Shown here: piece by piece, positions 44,349-55,827 of the stretch
How the letters are laid out: each line of letters opens with the position of its first letter
How positions within the stretch are numbered: the first letter of the stretch is position 1
Origin: Pseudevernia furfuracea
Lineage: Eukaryota; Ascomycota; Lecanoromycetes; Lecanorales; Parmeliaceae
Direction of reading: 5' to 3'
DNA: 64,000 bases
NCBI GenBank assembly: GCA_022315425.1
Contig: JAIUPT010000033.1
Coordinates: forward strand, 1,612,001-1,676,000
The notes under the pieces: generated by a model
Told to the model about the DNA's origin: nothing
Database searches by the model: none
What the model saw: only the letters and a program-made list of their open reading frames with translations
Program-made: the position numbers and the translations under genes

Positions 44349-45584
44349 ATGCCTGCTTTCCCAGCTTACGCTTCAGTCTTATGTATGATTGCTGCTTTGT
44401 CAAATGCTCAGCACCCACATTTTCACCAATGGAACCATTATGGTCCCCCGGGAGCGGTCTCTCAGAGCTCCATTGCCTCAACAGCTCCAACCTCCACTCC
44501 GTCCGTTGCGGTAGCAGAGCTCGATAGCTCCCCTGACCCCTCCGCAGTCGCCGCGAGCAGTGCGTCCAGCACTGGTAATACTGCTTCAAGCGCTGCCGTG
44601 AGCGGTACTGGTAGCAGTAGTGGTGCAGCTTCTAGCTCTAGTCTGACGCCCAACGGAAAAAAAGCTGGCGTTGCGGGATTCCCGCAAATCCAGATAACCA
44701 ACAAGGCAGCACTTGGTCAGTACGCTCCCTATATTTCTTGGTACTCGGATTACTGGCCGAACACCACCGATTTCACGAGCGGTGGGACCACTGTAAAAGG
44801 TATCGGGATGGTAAGTTCTCAAAGTCCTACTTGTCCTTTCTTCTCCATCGCCTCACCATTCTCTGCCTTCATTCTATGTAAGCACGAAGCACTAACTACC
44901 TCTCAGCTATGGGGTAATGGAGACCTCAACGAAACCGACCCTACCGCCCCCATCGGTAATGCCGCACAAGATGACACAAACCGCTACAATGCCTTTGTAG
45001 ATCTGCCAAGCTCCCCTGCACCCGATTACATGATGGGGTTCTACGAGCCCGACTGGCAAGCTCCATACTCCAGCAACATGAACGCTCCCACCGCCGCCAC
45101 TGCCTGGACGTCCACCCTCGGCAAACTTGGCAAAACTCTCATCGGATCGCCCTCCATGGCTACGCAGAAGGACGAGGATTGGCTCACGCCTTTCATGGAG
45201 GCGCTCGGGGTGACGGAGCCACCGTGGGACTACACCTGCATCCATACGAACAAGAATACCTCCGAAGGTGTGAAGGAAGATGTGGGCTACTACTGGACCA
45301 AGTACGGGAAGCCGATTTGGGTATCCGAGTTCGCGTGTGTGAACGATAAAAGCAAGGATTGGACTACGTGCGATCAGGATGTCATCAATACTTTCATTCC
45401 GGAGGTGGTTGACTTCTTTGAGAAGAATACCAGTGTGATTGCGTACGGGTACAGTAATGGAGCTGGCTTGGGAAGCGTGTGGCCGTTGATCGATACCTCG
45501 ACGGGGCTTTTGACGCCAAGTGGGACGTGCTATCTGGATGTCCTTCAGGGGAATGTTCCTGAAGGCACGGCGTGTACCAATTAG
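44349..45584 (+). CDS. Secreted GH128-type (Asl1-like) glycoside hydrolase
   Basis: Two exons, 44349-44810 and 44907-45584, give 379 aa; the donor GTAAGT follows GIGM and the acceptor CTCAG precedes LWGNGD. It has a signal peptide (MPAFPAYASVLCMIAALSNA), then a Ser/Thr/Ala-rich linker of about 90 aa likely to be O-mannosylated. The Glyco_hydro_cc (GH128) catalytic domain has ISWYSDYWPNTTDFTSGG, MMGFYEPDW with the acid/base Glu, TLIGSPSM, DYTCIHTNKN, and KPIWVSEFACVND with the nucleophile Glu. The family hydrolyses beta-1,3-glucan; fungal Asl1-like members are wall-associated. Secretion and the long linker fit a role in wall remodelling. Confidence 0.9.
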   Translation: MPAFPAYASVLCMIAALSNAQHPHFHQWNHYGPPGAVSQSSIASTAPTSTPSVAVAELDSSPDPSAVAASSASSTGNTASSAAVSGTGSSSGAASSSSLTPNGKKAGVAGFPQIQITNKAALGQYAPYISWYSDYWPNTTDFTSGGTTVKGIGMVSSQSPTCPFFSIASPFSAFILCKHEALTTSQLWGNGDLNETDPTAPIGNAAQDDTNRYNAFVDLPSSPAPDYMMGFYEPDWQAPYSSNMNAPTAATAWTSTLGKLGKTLIGSPSMATQKDEDWLTPFMEALGVTEPPWDYTCIHTNKNTSEGVKEDVGYYWTKYGKPIWVSEFACVNDKSKDWTTCDQDVINTFIPEVVDFFEKNTSVIAYGYSNGAGLGSVWPLIDTSTGLLTPSGTCYLDVLQGNVPEGTACTN

Positions 45585-48500
45585 TACGTCATGGCTGGGG
45601 GTTGGAGGATCGGTGGAGGTAGAGGACGGGCGATCAACGGTGACAAGGACGTGAGGAAGTTTGGTGTGTGTTTTAATTTGTACATATATACTTCATTTGT
45701 GGACTGGGACCTTCGAAAAGATCTAGACTCTGTCCGTCGTTTACACCCGTCTATTTCCACTTTTCCACGCAAGCGGTTGTTTTTGTCGGTTGATGCTCTG
45801 CAGGTTATCGATGTCCAGCGGCTAAGGCTATGCTCCGAAATAAGCCCACAGGAACCTAAAAGAATGTAGCAAAAGTCATGCATAGAAGGCGATACTTGCA
45901 GGAGATATCATTAGAGTTCGTCTTCCAGTTTAGACGCGTTTTCATAGATAATCGGTAATCGTCACAGATTTTCCCAAAGAATCATTACTTGGCTGATATC
46001 CTCTGATAGGAAGAATTATATTGATGTATTTGATGCTCTCGAATTTGTGCGCAAAAGAAAGTGAGCTTTCTGCTGTTGGGACTGAAGAATGTGAAGTACC
46101 CTCTGCACATGACTTTTGCTACATTCGCTTATCAGAGAGAAGAGGACCCGAATATGACCAAGTTCCCTGCAGCCCTGCGGAGATTAATCCAACGGCTCCA
46201 ATAACACATTTGGTAGACAGCGACTACTTCCATTCCGAGACTAGTGCTTCACATGGGAACGGAATAGAAGTTCTTTGATGTTGTCGACAGAAAGCTCTAG
46301 CATAGATCTGCAACCTACGAGCCGAATTCGAAGTGTCCAACCACCAGCTCCTGCAACTGAAGATGAGGTGCCTTTGTCCCCGAAGCACCATTCGCCACTC
46401 TTTCTGGAGCAACTATGTCATGACTTCCAGCAACCGTAGACATCAGTCCGGAAGACTTTGGCACGGGGACACAGGCTTATCCCAAGTCCCGTTGCAAATC
46501 CCGACCGATGCTATCAAATTGTCGCCTCGGTACACGGCAACGCAGGCGCTACAAAGCATTGGCTGGAATGAATCGAGCTCTTCCGCATCATCTAAGCAAA
46601 CATGAAGATGAATCAGATTCGCTTGAGGAGCCATGGCGCCATAGTTACGGTGGCTTCGGGAACTGGAATATCACGCCGTTCAGGTAGCGCCCTTACACCG
46701 CTTCACAGGATAAAACCAAAATTTGAGGCAGGACGGCTTGTCTAAGATGACGACTTACAGGAAACTTCGTTACTGCTGTCAGGTGGGCAACGGAAGCCAG
46801 AAGCGAGGGGCGAATCTAGTTAGAATATTGGAGTCCTCTTGATCCCCGCATCCTAGCTTCCCCCGGCCAGAGCTCCTCAGCCAGCGGCACTAGTTTCAGA
46901 TTAGGCTAAGCGGAACGAAAAGGGACTGAAATGCAAAGGTTCAATTTGGGTCACGTCGTCACCACACCAAGAGCAACAAGTCGTATGCAGGTTCCCGCAG
47001 CCTTGCTGAAAGGCAGTCCACTCGCCACGCCTGGAAGCGCCAAGGTAGTTCATCTAAAGTAAACCCCGCAACGTCAATGCGTTAACACAATATTAGAGAC
47101 TAATGCAGTTAGGTTGGTATTCTAAGAAAGGTATAGCCTATGGGTAGCAATTAATCCATTGACTTTGTGTATATCCCCTCAAACGCCATAAGCAATCTTT
47201 CGATAATCCTTTTGAGGCTCAGCTGTCCTGCAGTAATGATTACCTGGAGAAAAGGCTAGTTACCGGGCAGGCGAAAGGATTCTACTAAACTAGACAGATG
47301 CACCCAAGGAGATGCACGGGGACCAGGTGACCCGATTTTCCACGTCGGCATTGTGGTTCGTACCGGCCCTCGTTCGGAGATTTTCCATTCTTTGGTCCTG
47401 GGTCAGGTCTTGCCGTGGGAGAAGAGTTTCGAAGGCTTCAATTCGCCTTCAACATGTTTGATGGAGCTCTACAATCCTCCCTTCGTGATGTCCTCTCAAT
47501 CTACGTTTTGCGCTTGGTTTGGCGCCCTGCTCTCCTACAGCGTCTGAGAATAGGTGGAAAATAAAGCCAATTTTAGCGTCGAAACCCCCTTTGCGCGCAC
47601 GTTCCAGGCTTACTTAATGTGGCATTGATTGGACTTCCAGCCGAAGATCTGATACCTTCCGCGTTATGAGTATTTTCTTCTTTACGCAAGGACTTATTGT
47701 TCGACTCGCCACGAACCCGATCTGTCCATTGGCTTGGGATGTATGCACCGTTTTCAAAGGCCGTAGCCGCTGATGGGGTCGCTCGTTGGGATATGCAATC
47801 GAAGGGTGAGCAACCGCCGGCCGTAAGCCTTTCGCTTCAGATGACCTATCTTAGTTGCATTTCCATCTGCAATAGTTTGCTGTCTGATTCGACATCATAT
47901 TGGATTGGCAACATATGCTCCATTCTTGAACTAGGCAACCGTTACAACTCCCAATTTGTTAGGATGGCTCAATGGTACGGAATCATTATGAGCCCATCGA
48001 TCTGCCCGTAACTGAACTCATATCGTTTCTCCATGCGTTATTGGCTACATCACCTTCCGATATCCGCCAAAATTGAGCAGACAACAAGATATCTTGAAGC
48101 GGTAAGATCCATTGAGGACTACCGAAGGAGAAACATGAGACAATACCGTTCCAAGTCATGCAAACCGATAGAAGCGCCGAGAGTACATTCTACAAGCCCC
48201 GCATCTTTAGCTCCAGATGAGAGCTCGATCTGTTGGGCTTCACTCGACTCTGCCAAGATACGGAGTTTGGAACTGTTTTTGCCATTGATACCTGTGACAC
48301 TCTCCAAGTATAAGAGGAGCAGCTCTTGCCTGACCATCTTCTGTATATTTTTCCTACAACATTAAATTTTTGTCCCCTAAAGCCTTTTTTACACCGTCTA
48401 CAACATCAAGCTCCTACTCTCCAAACCCTCTTGTACGCCGGCTACAAAATCAAGCTGCTTTCTTCCGAAGCGTTCTCCTGATCAACCAGCTTTCATTTTA

Positions 48501-48764
48501 TTCTTCTTCATCTCCCTCCCCTCCCTCGTCTGAATCCTTACTTTGCTCATCAAGCTATTCCTCCATACCTCATTGGCCATACGCCTCGATTCCGGCTTGG
48601 ACAGTGGAGCAAGGATACTCAGTATCGATTCGAGAACAACACCTCACGCTTGAAGTCTCACAACAACTCAGCTACCAAACCTACCGGAACGTCGTGGTTG
48701 AAGTCTACTCCTATCAGGACTCAATACTATCACCTCGAAGCACGCTTGATTTGTGCGGGTAACC
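45585..48764. other. Long gene-poor interval
   Basis: About 3.2 kb without a supported gene. Candidate frames at 46,021-46,634, 47,697-48,011 and 48,033-48,365 lack motifs, splice partners and start context. 48,360-48,760 is C/T-rich and reads open by composition; it is probably the promoter and leader of the next gene. It has small internal repeats (CTACAACATCAAGCTCCT and CTACAAAATCAAGCTGCT). Confidence 0.45.
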
Positions 48765-50426
48765 ATGTCATTCTCTAACAATCCTTTTAGCGAAGAAGAA
48801 TACACCCCATACATGGGGATGGAAGGTAAGTGCCATCACATGGTGTTCTATGGCAAATCACTGAAGTAAGACAGGCTATGATCAAGGACAGACGACTGGA
48901 TACGAGTATCCAGACCCAACGAGTCTTGGCCCACAACCCTCGCTCTACAACAGAAGCACACCCTCCGGCTACATACAGCAAGACACTGAGACTTCATTTG
49001 GTGGAGACGAATTTTGGTCGCTACGATCACGGGATCTCAGCCAACTGTTCGCCGGGCTCGACCCGGAAGAAACAAATGGGATCTCAGGGATGTCGGGAGG
49101 CTCTTTACATCATCAGCTGAGCGCCGAGAACATGCAACAAACAACATGGGGCAATCAATACAGCGCACCAACCTTCCTTGACGCAAACTTCCCTCTTCAC
49201 ACCACAAACAATCTCGCCTCAGAGGGTATAAAGTCCCCTAGCTATCCCTTAGGATATATACTAACAATGTATACCCCATAGAACAACTTATATATGAAAC
49301 ATACCTTACAAGGCAACCTATATACAATCTATACCCTACACCACCAATTATATACAACCCGAGCAGTCTGGCTCTCGAGCAAACTGATCCACTCCTCGAA
49401 CCCTGGGCGCCCGATGCGAACGCCATCAGGCTTGAAAATAATCTTTATCCCAATGTCATGCAGCTTCAACCAATGAAAAATCTACCAGGACAAGGTGCGG
49501 TCTTTTCTAATCAGTATCAGGCTATACTGCAACCGACAAACCTTGAGGTGGGTCATCAGGTACGACACCATACAGAAGACATCACCGACAGCAGTGTTAC
49601 ACTCGAGAGAGCCAAGAGCTATCCAAAACGTGGGAAGAGAAAGCCCTCTAGCACCAGAACGCGTAGAGGGCATCTCGGAGGCTTCAGCAAAAGTGCTCCT
49701 CAGAATCGAACATCTGTGAAGAATCTAGCACCCTCCACTCGGAACAACGCAGCGTCCGCTCACCGACCCGGGTTAAGCAGACCATCAAGCGCAGAAAACA
49801 CCGCTGCGGCAGGGAATGATGGTATCTTGTCCAAACTGGGACAGAAAAGGTTATTGCTTGGAGGGAGATTGGGAAACGATCGCCGGGAGAAGGCACCAAT
49901 CAAGAGGGAGCATGGGATCCTGTACGGCTTGGTCGACGGTGAATGGCGTATGTTGGTGTGACTTGAGTCTGCATGGATTACCAAGGCTGATTCGTGAGTA
50001 GAAAAGGCAGGCCATCATTACGACTTCCGGGAGAAGCTCATTCTTATGGATGCCCAGCAAGCTGGAGCACCAGGTAGGTAACAGCAGTCGACGCCCCTCG
50101 CATTTATGCTAACGATAATAGTTTTTCAAATGGGAATGTCAAATAACTACACCAGTTACAGCCCATTTACGTGTGACTGGACCGCTGACCCGGCATCAGT
50201 GAGGGATAGCAAGGGCCGGCAGGTGCACTTCTTACCCACCCGTCCTACAGACCTTCCCAGCGACCCAAAATGTGGATATTTAATGTGCGAGGGGCTGTTC
50301 ATGTTAGACCACAATGATAGAGTCATCAAAGCGTATCCAGGAGCCCCTCGAACATTGTCGACTGACTTGCCAGGATGGATGATCGAAAGCCTGAAACGGG
50401 TTTTTGGGATGACATACCCCGAGTAA
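48765..50426 (+). CDS. Orphan five-exon hypothetical protein
   Basis: Exons 48765-48825, 48875-49225, 49282-49947, 50011-50073 and 50122-50426 give 481 aa. Every border is GT..AG and all junctions are phase 1. The N-terminal half is rich in Asn, Gln, Ser, Tyr and Pro (MSFSNNPFSEEEYTPYMGME, PTSLGPQPSLYNRSTPSG) and resembles an activation-type disordered region. The middle is basic (KSYPKRGKRKPSSTRTRRG) and could be a nuclear signal. The C-terminal 150 aa looks folded: HGILYGLVDGEWRHHYDFRE, NNYTSYSPFTCDWTADPASV, GYLMCEGLFMLDHNDRVIKA, WMIESLKRVFGMTYPE. I recognise no family. A fungal nuclear protein is a reasonable guess only. The consistent phase pattern is good evidence that the gene is real. 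Confidence 0.65.
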
Positions 50427-50679
50427 GTTCGTTCCAGCTTGACTCCGAATCACATGCTGATCAAAGCCCCAAGCCAACTGGCCCGAATGTCGGCTGTGTA
50501 CCAGTTAAAACGCGGTAAAACGAGGCCGCTGTTTGGGACGACCAGCTTATCGAATCGGACACGCGCTTTCCGGAACGATCATAGAGACTTGGGTGTGGTC
50601 CCGTGGGACGATAGGGAAAAGGGCAAAGCGACCAAAACCAAGGGGAGCTAGCGAAGTCTCTACAAATCTTAATCGAAAA
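50427..50679. other. 3' flank of the orphan gene
   Basis: Nothing recognised; a short open frame ends at 50,651. Confidence 0.4.
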
Positions 50680-51080
50680 CTATCGACTCTTCTTATTAAG
50701 AGATAAAGCGCTATTATATATCTGCGCACTTCTACGACTTTTGGCCATTTTTAATCGATCATTTAAAGCTTTCTTACTTTTCATTCATGTATTAGGATTA
50801 GTTAAAGATCATCGACTCTTCTTATGAAATGATAGAAAATCTTTATGTATCTGCGTATGTTCTACGAATTTTGACTAAAAAGATCGGCTATTCTAAGCTA
50901 CTCTCAAGTATCATTCATTGCATAGATACCTACGTTCATTGATTGAAACAAATCGACGCCTTTTATCTAAGTATAGATAAACATTTTGTCTACGCAGGAT
51001 TTTGAGTTCCTTACTAGAACACATCGGCTCTCTTAAGCTCTCTTGCTATTTATCTACGTATATTTTTGTGAGTAGTAATT
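50680..51080 (+). repeat. AT-rich degenerate repeat block
   Basis: About 400 bp, much richer in A+T than the surroundings. ATCGACTCTTCTTAT or a close variant occurs near 50,683 and 50,810, and ATCGACGCC / ATCGGCTCTCTTAAG variants near 50,951 and 51,025. Each is followed by a TCTACGNATTTTG-type block. Units are diverged and about 75-140 bp apart. It may be the remains of an element or a RIP-mutated tandem. Confidence 0.6.
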
Positions 51081-53055
51081 AAAATAAGTAGAGTCTTCCA
51101 GCCGTTGCTGCTACAGCTGAACTCCGTTGATGATCGTCAGATCCTCATATAACGATTTACGCTGCGAAACGAGTTGGGTTCCCGCCGGGATCTGAAGCCC
51201 GCCGCAAACTGCCCCGTCGCACGACATAGCAGGCCCCTTTGCGCGCATTGAGGCAAGGAACCAGTAGGTTAGAGGCGGGTTTATCCTCCCCCACACCCGC
51301 CTCATTCCATAACATACAACTCATATTACCTATTGCAACAAGAACTCAGCCAACTAGCCATGGATGACATAGGGAGTGGCAGTACAAATTCAGCTAGTCA
51401 GCGCAATAGGCAGAAGGTCGATCAGCCACGTTACCGTCTTGAAGGGTCCCAAAAGACCAAGGCCTCGCAAGTCAGCATGCAGCCCGAATAAACCTCGGAC
51501 ATTGTGTTTCTAAACGAATTGACTTCACTCGATGCTCTTCAGGAGGCATTCTGCAGTATTCAGAAATAAACACTTCGAATCCTCATGGTTGTTCAACCAC
51601 TACTTCATGTCACGTCCAACAAGCAAACTCAATATTTTCATACATATTACATTCATATACACCCTTCAAAGCCATACGACGTCACCTCTCGGCATTTTTG
51701 TCGCCACCACGACCCTCGGACGATTGCATGCATTTAGTAGTCCATAGCAAAGACCATTCAAATCCATGCGACGTCGATTCAAGGTCTATACCATACAATG
51801 CTTCCACATTGATAAGGATCATTTAAAATCTTGGCCCTAGCATTTACAATTTATGGCCCCGCCCATAGCTGTCGCTGAATCCCTAAGTACAATGTCGTCG
51901 TCGCCCTCGCCGTCGGAGAAAATCGTTAATATTAACGTGTCACAGTCAATGGTTCTTTATTTCTTCTTATTTTCTCAGCGGTATCAGCATACATAGCGAG
52001 CATTTGAATAATCCAGCGCAGCGATATTATCATGACAACGAGGCCGCTGCCGTCTTTCGAAAAGGATGGCAATCTGTCACAGAGTGGATTCAGAATACTA
52101 TGCCTCGCATCAAGCACCGAGATTAGCAGACCCCAGCCGCTTCTACATAGCCGACTTGACGCCCAGGCTTTACAATAGGTATTCGCCCTTCAGGCACGTA
52201 GGAAATTCAACGTCTTCCTCCACCACTATAACGAGGACCATGCTGTGTCAGAATGGCTTCGATAGTTATCGCTTTTTGCAAGACCTTTCCTGCAGATAAC
52301 GTTAAATTGATGATCGTTTAGGGAAAGTCTTTGATAACTGTCTCTCACTCTCTCTTTCACTAAGCGACTCCCTACACAACTCTCGCCCTCTATGCATGAC
52401 TTTTGCTACTCTCCTTTACATTTCCTTGTTCGATATCCCCTCGTGAGGTAGCAAGTCACACCCGTCCCCGGAAGTACTCGGATAACGCACCCCCCGGGGA
52501 GATAGATGCTGGAATCTCTACGGAGGTTGACACGCAAAAGTCCTGAACAGCGATGATAGCAGCTCTAACCCTACTTTTGGAAGGCGTCCCTGTAACGTGG
52601 TTCCCAGAACCATTGCTTTAGAGGGGTCGGATGGTTGCATTGAACCCCAAAGAAAGCTCAATCTAGGCGCTCTTCCGAAAGAGATCTAAGTGTATTGTCC
52701 AGGTAACCCTTCAGTCATCTCATACGATCGGGTACCCCACTTGATTACTGTTCATTGCGTCATAGTCGACCGAGCAGATCCATACATAGCCTGAGCTTGG
52801 CCCCACCGGCCTCGAGGTGGGTATGTCGTAATGAGCTTGCGAAATGATTGGCCCCCGTAGCGAGGTACGAGTGGAGGGCTGGTCATAGACACCCCGGCTA
52901 AGAAAGTCTGATTTACTGAGACTAATCCATACAGATGTTCGGTCCGACCCAATCTGATATTTCTGATTTCTTGAAACTCTGCGCCAACTTATTCTATTTC
53001 CTGCTGCCCTTGGGCAAAATTACTCGATAAATCTTTTATCAGATTCTCAACAATC
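51081..53055. other. Gene-poor interval
   Basis: About 2 kb with no supported gene. A short frame at 51,360-51,491 (MDDIGSGSTNSASQRNRQ, 43 aa) has a good ATG context but no recognisable motif. Confidence 0.4.
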
Positions 53056-53674
53056 ATGTATACTCGACCATGTTCGCTAATATGTCTTCTCGCTCTCTTT
53101 TGCGTCTCAAATCTCGCATCCGCCCTAACACCCTGGGAGTCAATTCACCAGACTATTCACAACTACCCACTCGCAATCGATTCTAAGGACTTCGCTATGC
53201 TCTCAAAGGTACCCAATCCTACTAAGCTAAGCAAACAATGCTCGCGGTCGAATATTGGCCATGTATTTCTTCGCTCAAGGTTATCCTACGTTATAGCTTC
53301 TCTCTCGTTAATTCACCCCGTAACAGGTCTTCGCACCAGATGCCTCCGCTAACTACACCGGCGATCTCTCCAACCTTAACGGTCTTTCAGCAATCCAGAC
53401 GGGTCTTGCAGCATCGGTCGCCAAGGTCTACTCCCAGCACCTCCTCGGCACCACGCTTATCGATATCCACAGCGACAGGATCAGCGCCAATTCTACCACC
53501 TACTTTCAAGCCAGTCTTTTCGGCAACCCCTACTCTATTGGCTCTGTGGTGTATCTCTACGGGTACTACGGCGACACTCTTGAGAAGATTACTGAGGGAT
53601 GGCGAATTTCCAGGAGGCAGCTTGTGTTCCAGGGGCCTGGCTTTGTTGGCAATCTGAGTCTTTTAGGCATGTGA
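53056..53674 (+). CDS. Secreted SnoaL-like (NTF2-fold) protein
   Basis: Two exons, 53056-53208 and 53327-53674, give 166 aa; the 118-bp intron is phase 0 (AAG joined to GTCTTCGCACC). The signal peptide is MYTRPCSLICLLALFCVSNL. The mature part reads SIHQTIHNYPLAIDSKDFAM, VFAPDASANYTGDLSNLNGL, VYSQHLLGTTLIDIHSD, TYFQASLFGN, and GYYGDTLEKITEGWRISRRQ. This pattern, with the DSKDF helix end, the HxLG strand and the GWRIxxR final strand, is that of SnoaL-like / scytalone-dehydratase-like cone folds, here in a secreted form common in ascomycetes. The family includes cyclases and dehydratases, but catalytic residues cannot be assigned. The downstream stop follows GNLSLLGM. Confidence 0.75.
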
Positions 53675-55827
53675 TCATTCCAAGGGTCTCAGGCGTAGAT
53701 TTTGCATCCGTTTTGGTACAGCAGCACTGCGATATCGTTATACCTTATTATGGATTTCAAGTCTTATTTTCACAACACATTTCTTGAAGAACTCTATGGG
53801 GGCAAGTGGAGACACCTGTCAGCAGTAAGTTTTTTGTACACTCTGCGCGTACCAGCAGGTGGCTCTTCATTTGATTTTGAACCCTTCGAAGCCATGGAAT
53901 TTTTTTTATCCCGCCCCGCCATGCCTGTATACAGCTACTGTATGTACTCTAAGTCTATGCCGGCTGCCGATATACTTGAAGAGACTTTATCCCTTGAATA
54001 CTATGAAGGAGCTTATACGAGCCAAACCGATCACGACGTCTTTCAAGCATCGCTTTTCCCGGAAAGTCTTGCTCAGACCACATGCAGCCCAAGCGACACC
54101 CTCACCGGGGATCCCGCCGTAAAAATGACAAAGCATGAGGGTATTCGAAGGGGGATTCGACCTCCCAATGCCATTTGGCTATTGATATAGCCTGCCCACC
54201 ATGACCATTTGGTCTCCATTCGATTTCATCTCTTTCGGAGCAAATAGCAATCTTCTATCCCGCCCGCCGCGCCTACATATAGCTTCATATTCACCCCTGC
54301 CACAAGCACGAGTATTTCCTTAGCGCTGAGATACGAGAAGATACCTCTCCAGGCCTCTTTTCGCCTACCAGCTCTTGCATTGAAACGGCTCAATCACACG
54401 TATACATATCCAGCTGCTTCGGTAACCGTCCATGAGTATATGAGAACACTGACCTGTCTTAATCAAGCACCCGAAGAACCAGATACTTGTCTCTAGTTAC
54501 ATTTCGAGGATAAAACGAGGCTGTCAGCCGATCTCGATCGCCAGTCAGAAAAACGCTACCATTCTATGACCACGCGTTCTCTCCGTGCATTAAAGGCAAA
54601 GGGCGGGAGGGGGCAGGGAAGTTTTGAGCTTTGCTGCTCGCAAGTCCGACGAGCTATTGATTGACCCTCATAAAAAGTATACATTGTATGTCTCCACTAA
54701 CTTCCGAGGTCACAAGACAACCCAGCAGCTACGTGAGACACGGTGTGTGTGTGTGTGTGTGTGTGCGTGTGTGTGTGTGCGTGTGGAGACTCCAGTGACA
54801 ATCATTCCTGTAAGATTTCCGTGTCTTATGCGGGATACTCCGACTGGCTGTTAAGAGTCTGAGTTTGGCCAGTGTATGGAGATGACATGGGCGCTTTCAC
54901 GTTCTTTGAAAGATGAAAGGGGGAGGGAGGACCGCATACAATAATCGTGAGGAATTTTCTTCGATGCGTGGCCGGTTTGCTAATGATTCAACGCAATCCC
55001 AAGGTAACGCGGATCTGGTGGTGAAGGGAATGGAATTTTCTTCGATGCAGGTGGTCAACCTTGCTGTGGATTTGTTTCGAAGAGACCGCGATATCCGAGG
55101 GCCCTGTACCGTGGGATCATTAGTGTGTACATACCTAGGTAAGCAGCGTCCCCGGCCCGAAAGCTTGGATTGGCTACCTTTATTCCTCAAAGACAAACCA
55201 CCTAAGCATGTGCTGTGATCCAAACCACTCCAAAGCGCCTGTAACATATGTCCGTAATGCCTCTAACGGCTCCCATAAAGGGCGACTGCATCGAGCTTTC
55301 TCTTTAGTCGCCCTAAATTTCAGCATATGGTCAGTATACGAACCGACTCTTCTAGCAGTGAGATGTCGGATACGTTCAGCAGATGCGAAGCCTCACCTCT
55401 TATAACCCCTACCGAGCTGTAGAATATTCGGATACAGCTAGTGGTGAATCATACTCCCTGCAGAGTGGACAAATACATCGAGTCAATAGACAGTTGATCA
55501 GTCTCCATCTTGTTGACACATCGATCAAACCCCACCAATGGTTATCAAAGACATTGCGGCGCGCTCTTCTGACCTGAGTTCCCATCGAAGTGCTTTGGAC
55601 ATGCATCATGGGGTGAGGATACGAGTGCGGTCGTGTCGAAATCACAGCGCGCGGAGACTCAAATGCGCACCAATCGAGATACTCTGTACTCCGTAATGCT
55701 CCAACACATGATAAGCTTGCATGATGCATTTTTTAATCACGATGCGAAAGAGGGGCGGTGCTGTTCTAGGAACGAGTTGGTGTTGATTGCTAATTATCAC
55801 TGAAGGCAACCTTTTGGCCGCAAAGAG
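53675..55827. other. Gene-poor interval
   Basis: No supported gene over 2.1 kb. A GAATTTTCTTCGATGC segment occurs twice, near 54,953 and 55,034. Confidence 0.4.
54742..54784 (+). repeat. (GT)n microsatellite
   Basis: About 20 GT units interrupted twice by GC. Confidence 0.95.

Noticed and set aside
48370..48762. 130-codon + strand frame before the orphan gene
   Set aside because: Ser/Pro/Leu composition comes from a C/T-rich leader, and it ends just before a better ATG that starts a five-exon gene.
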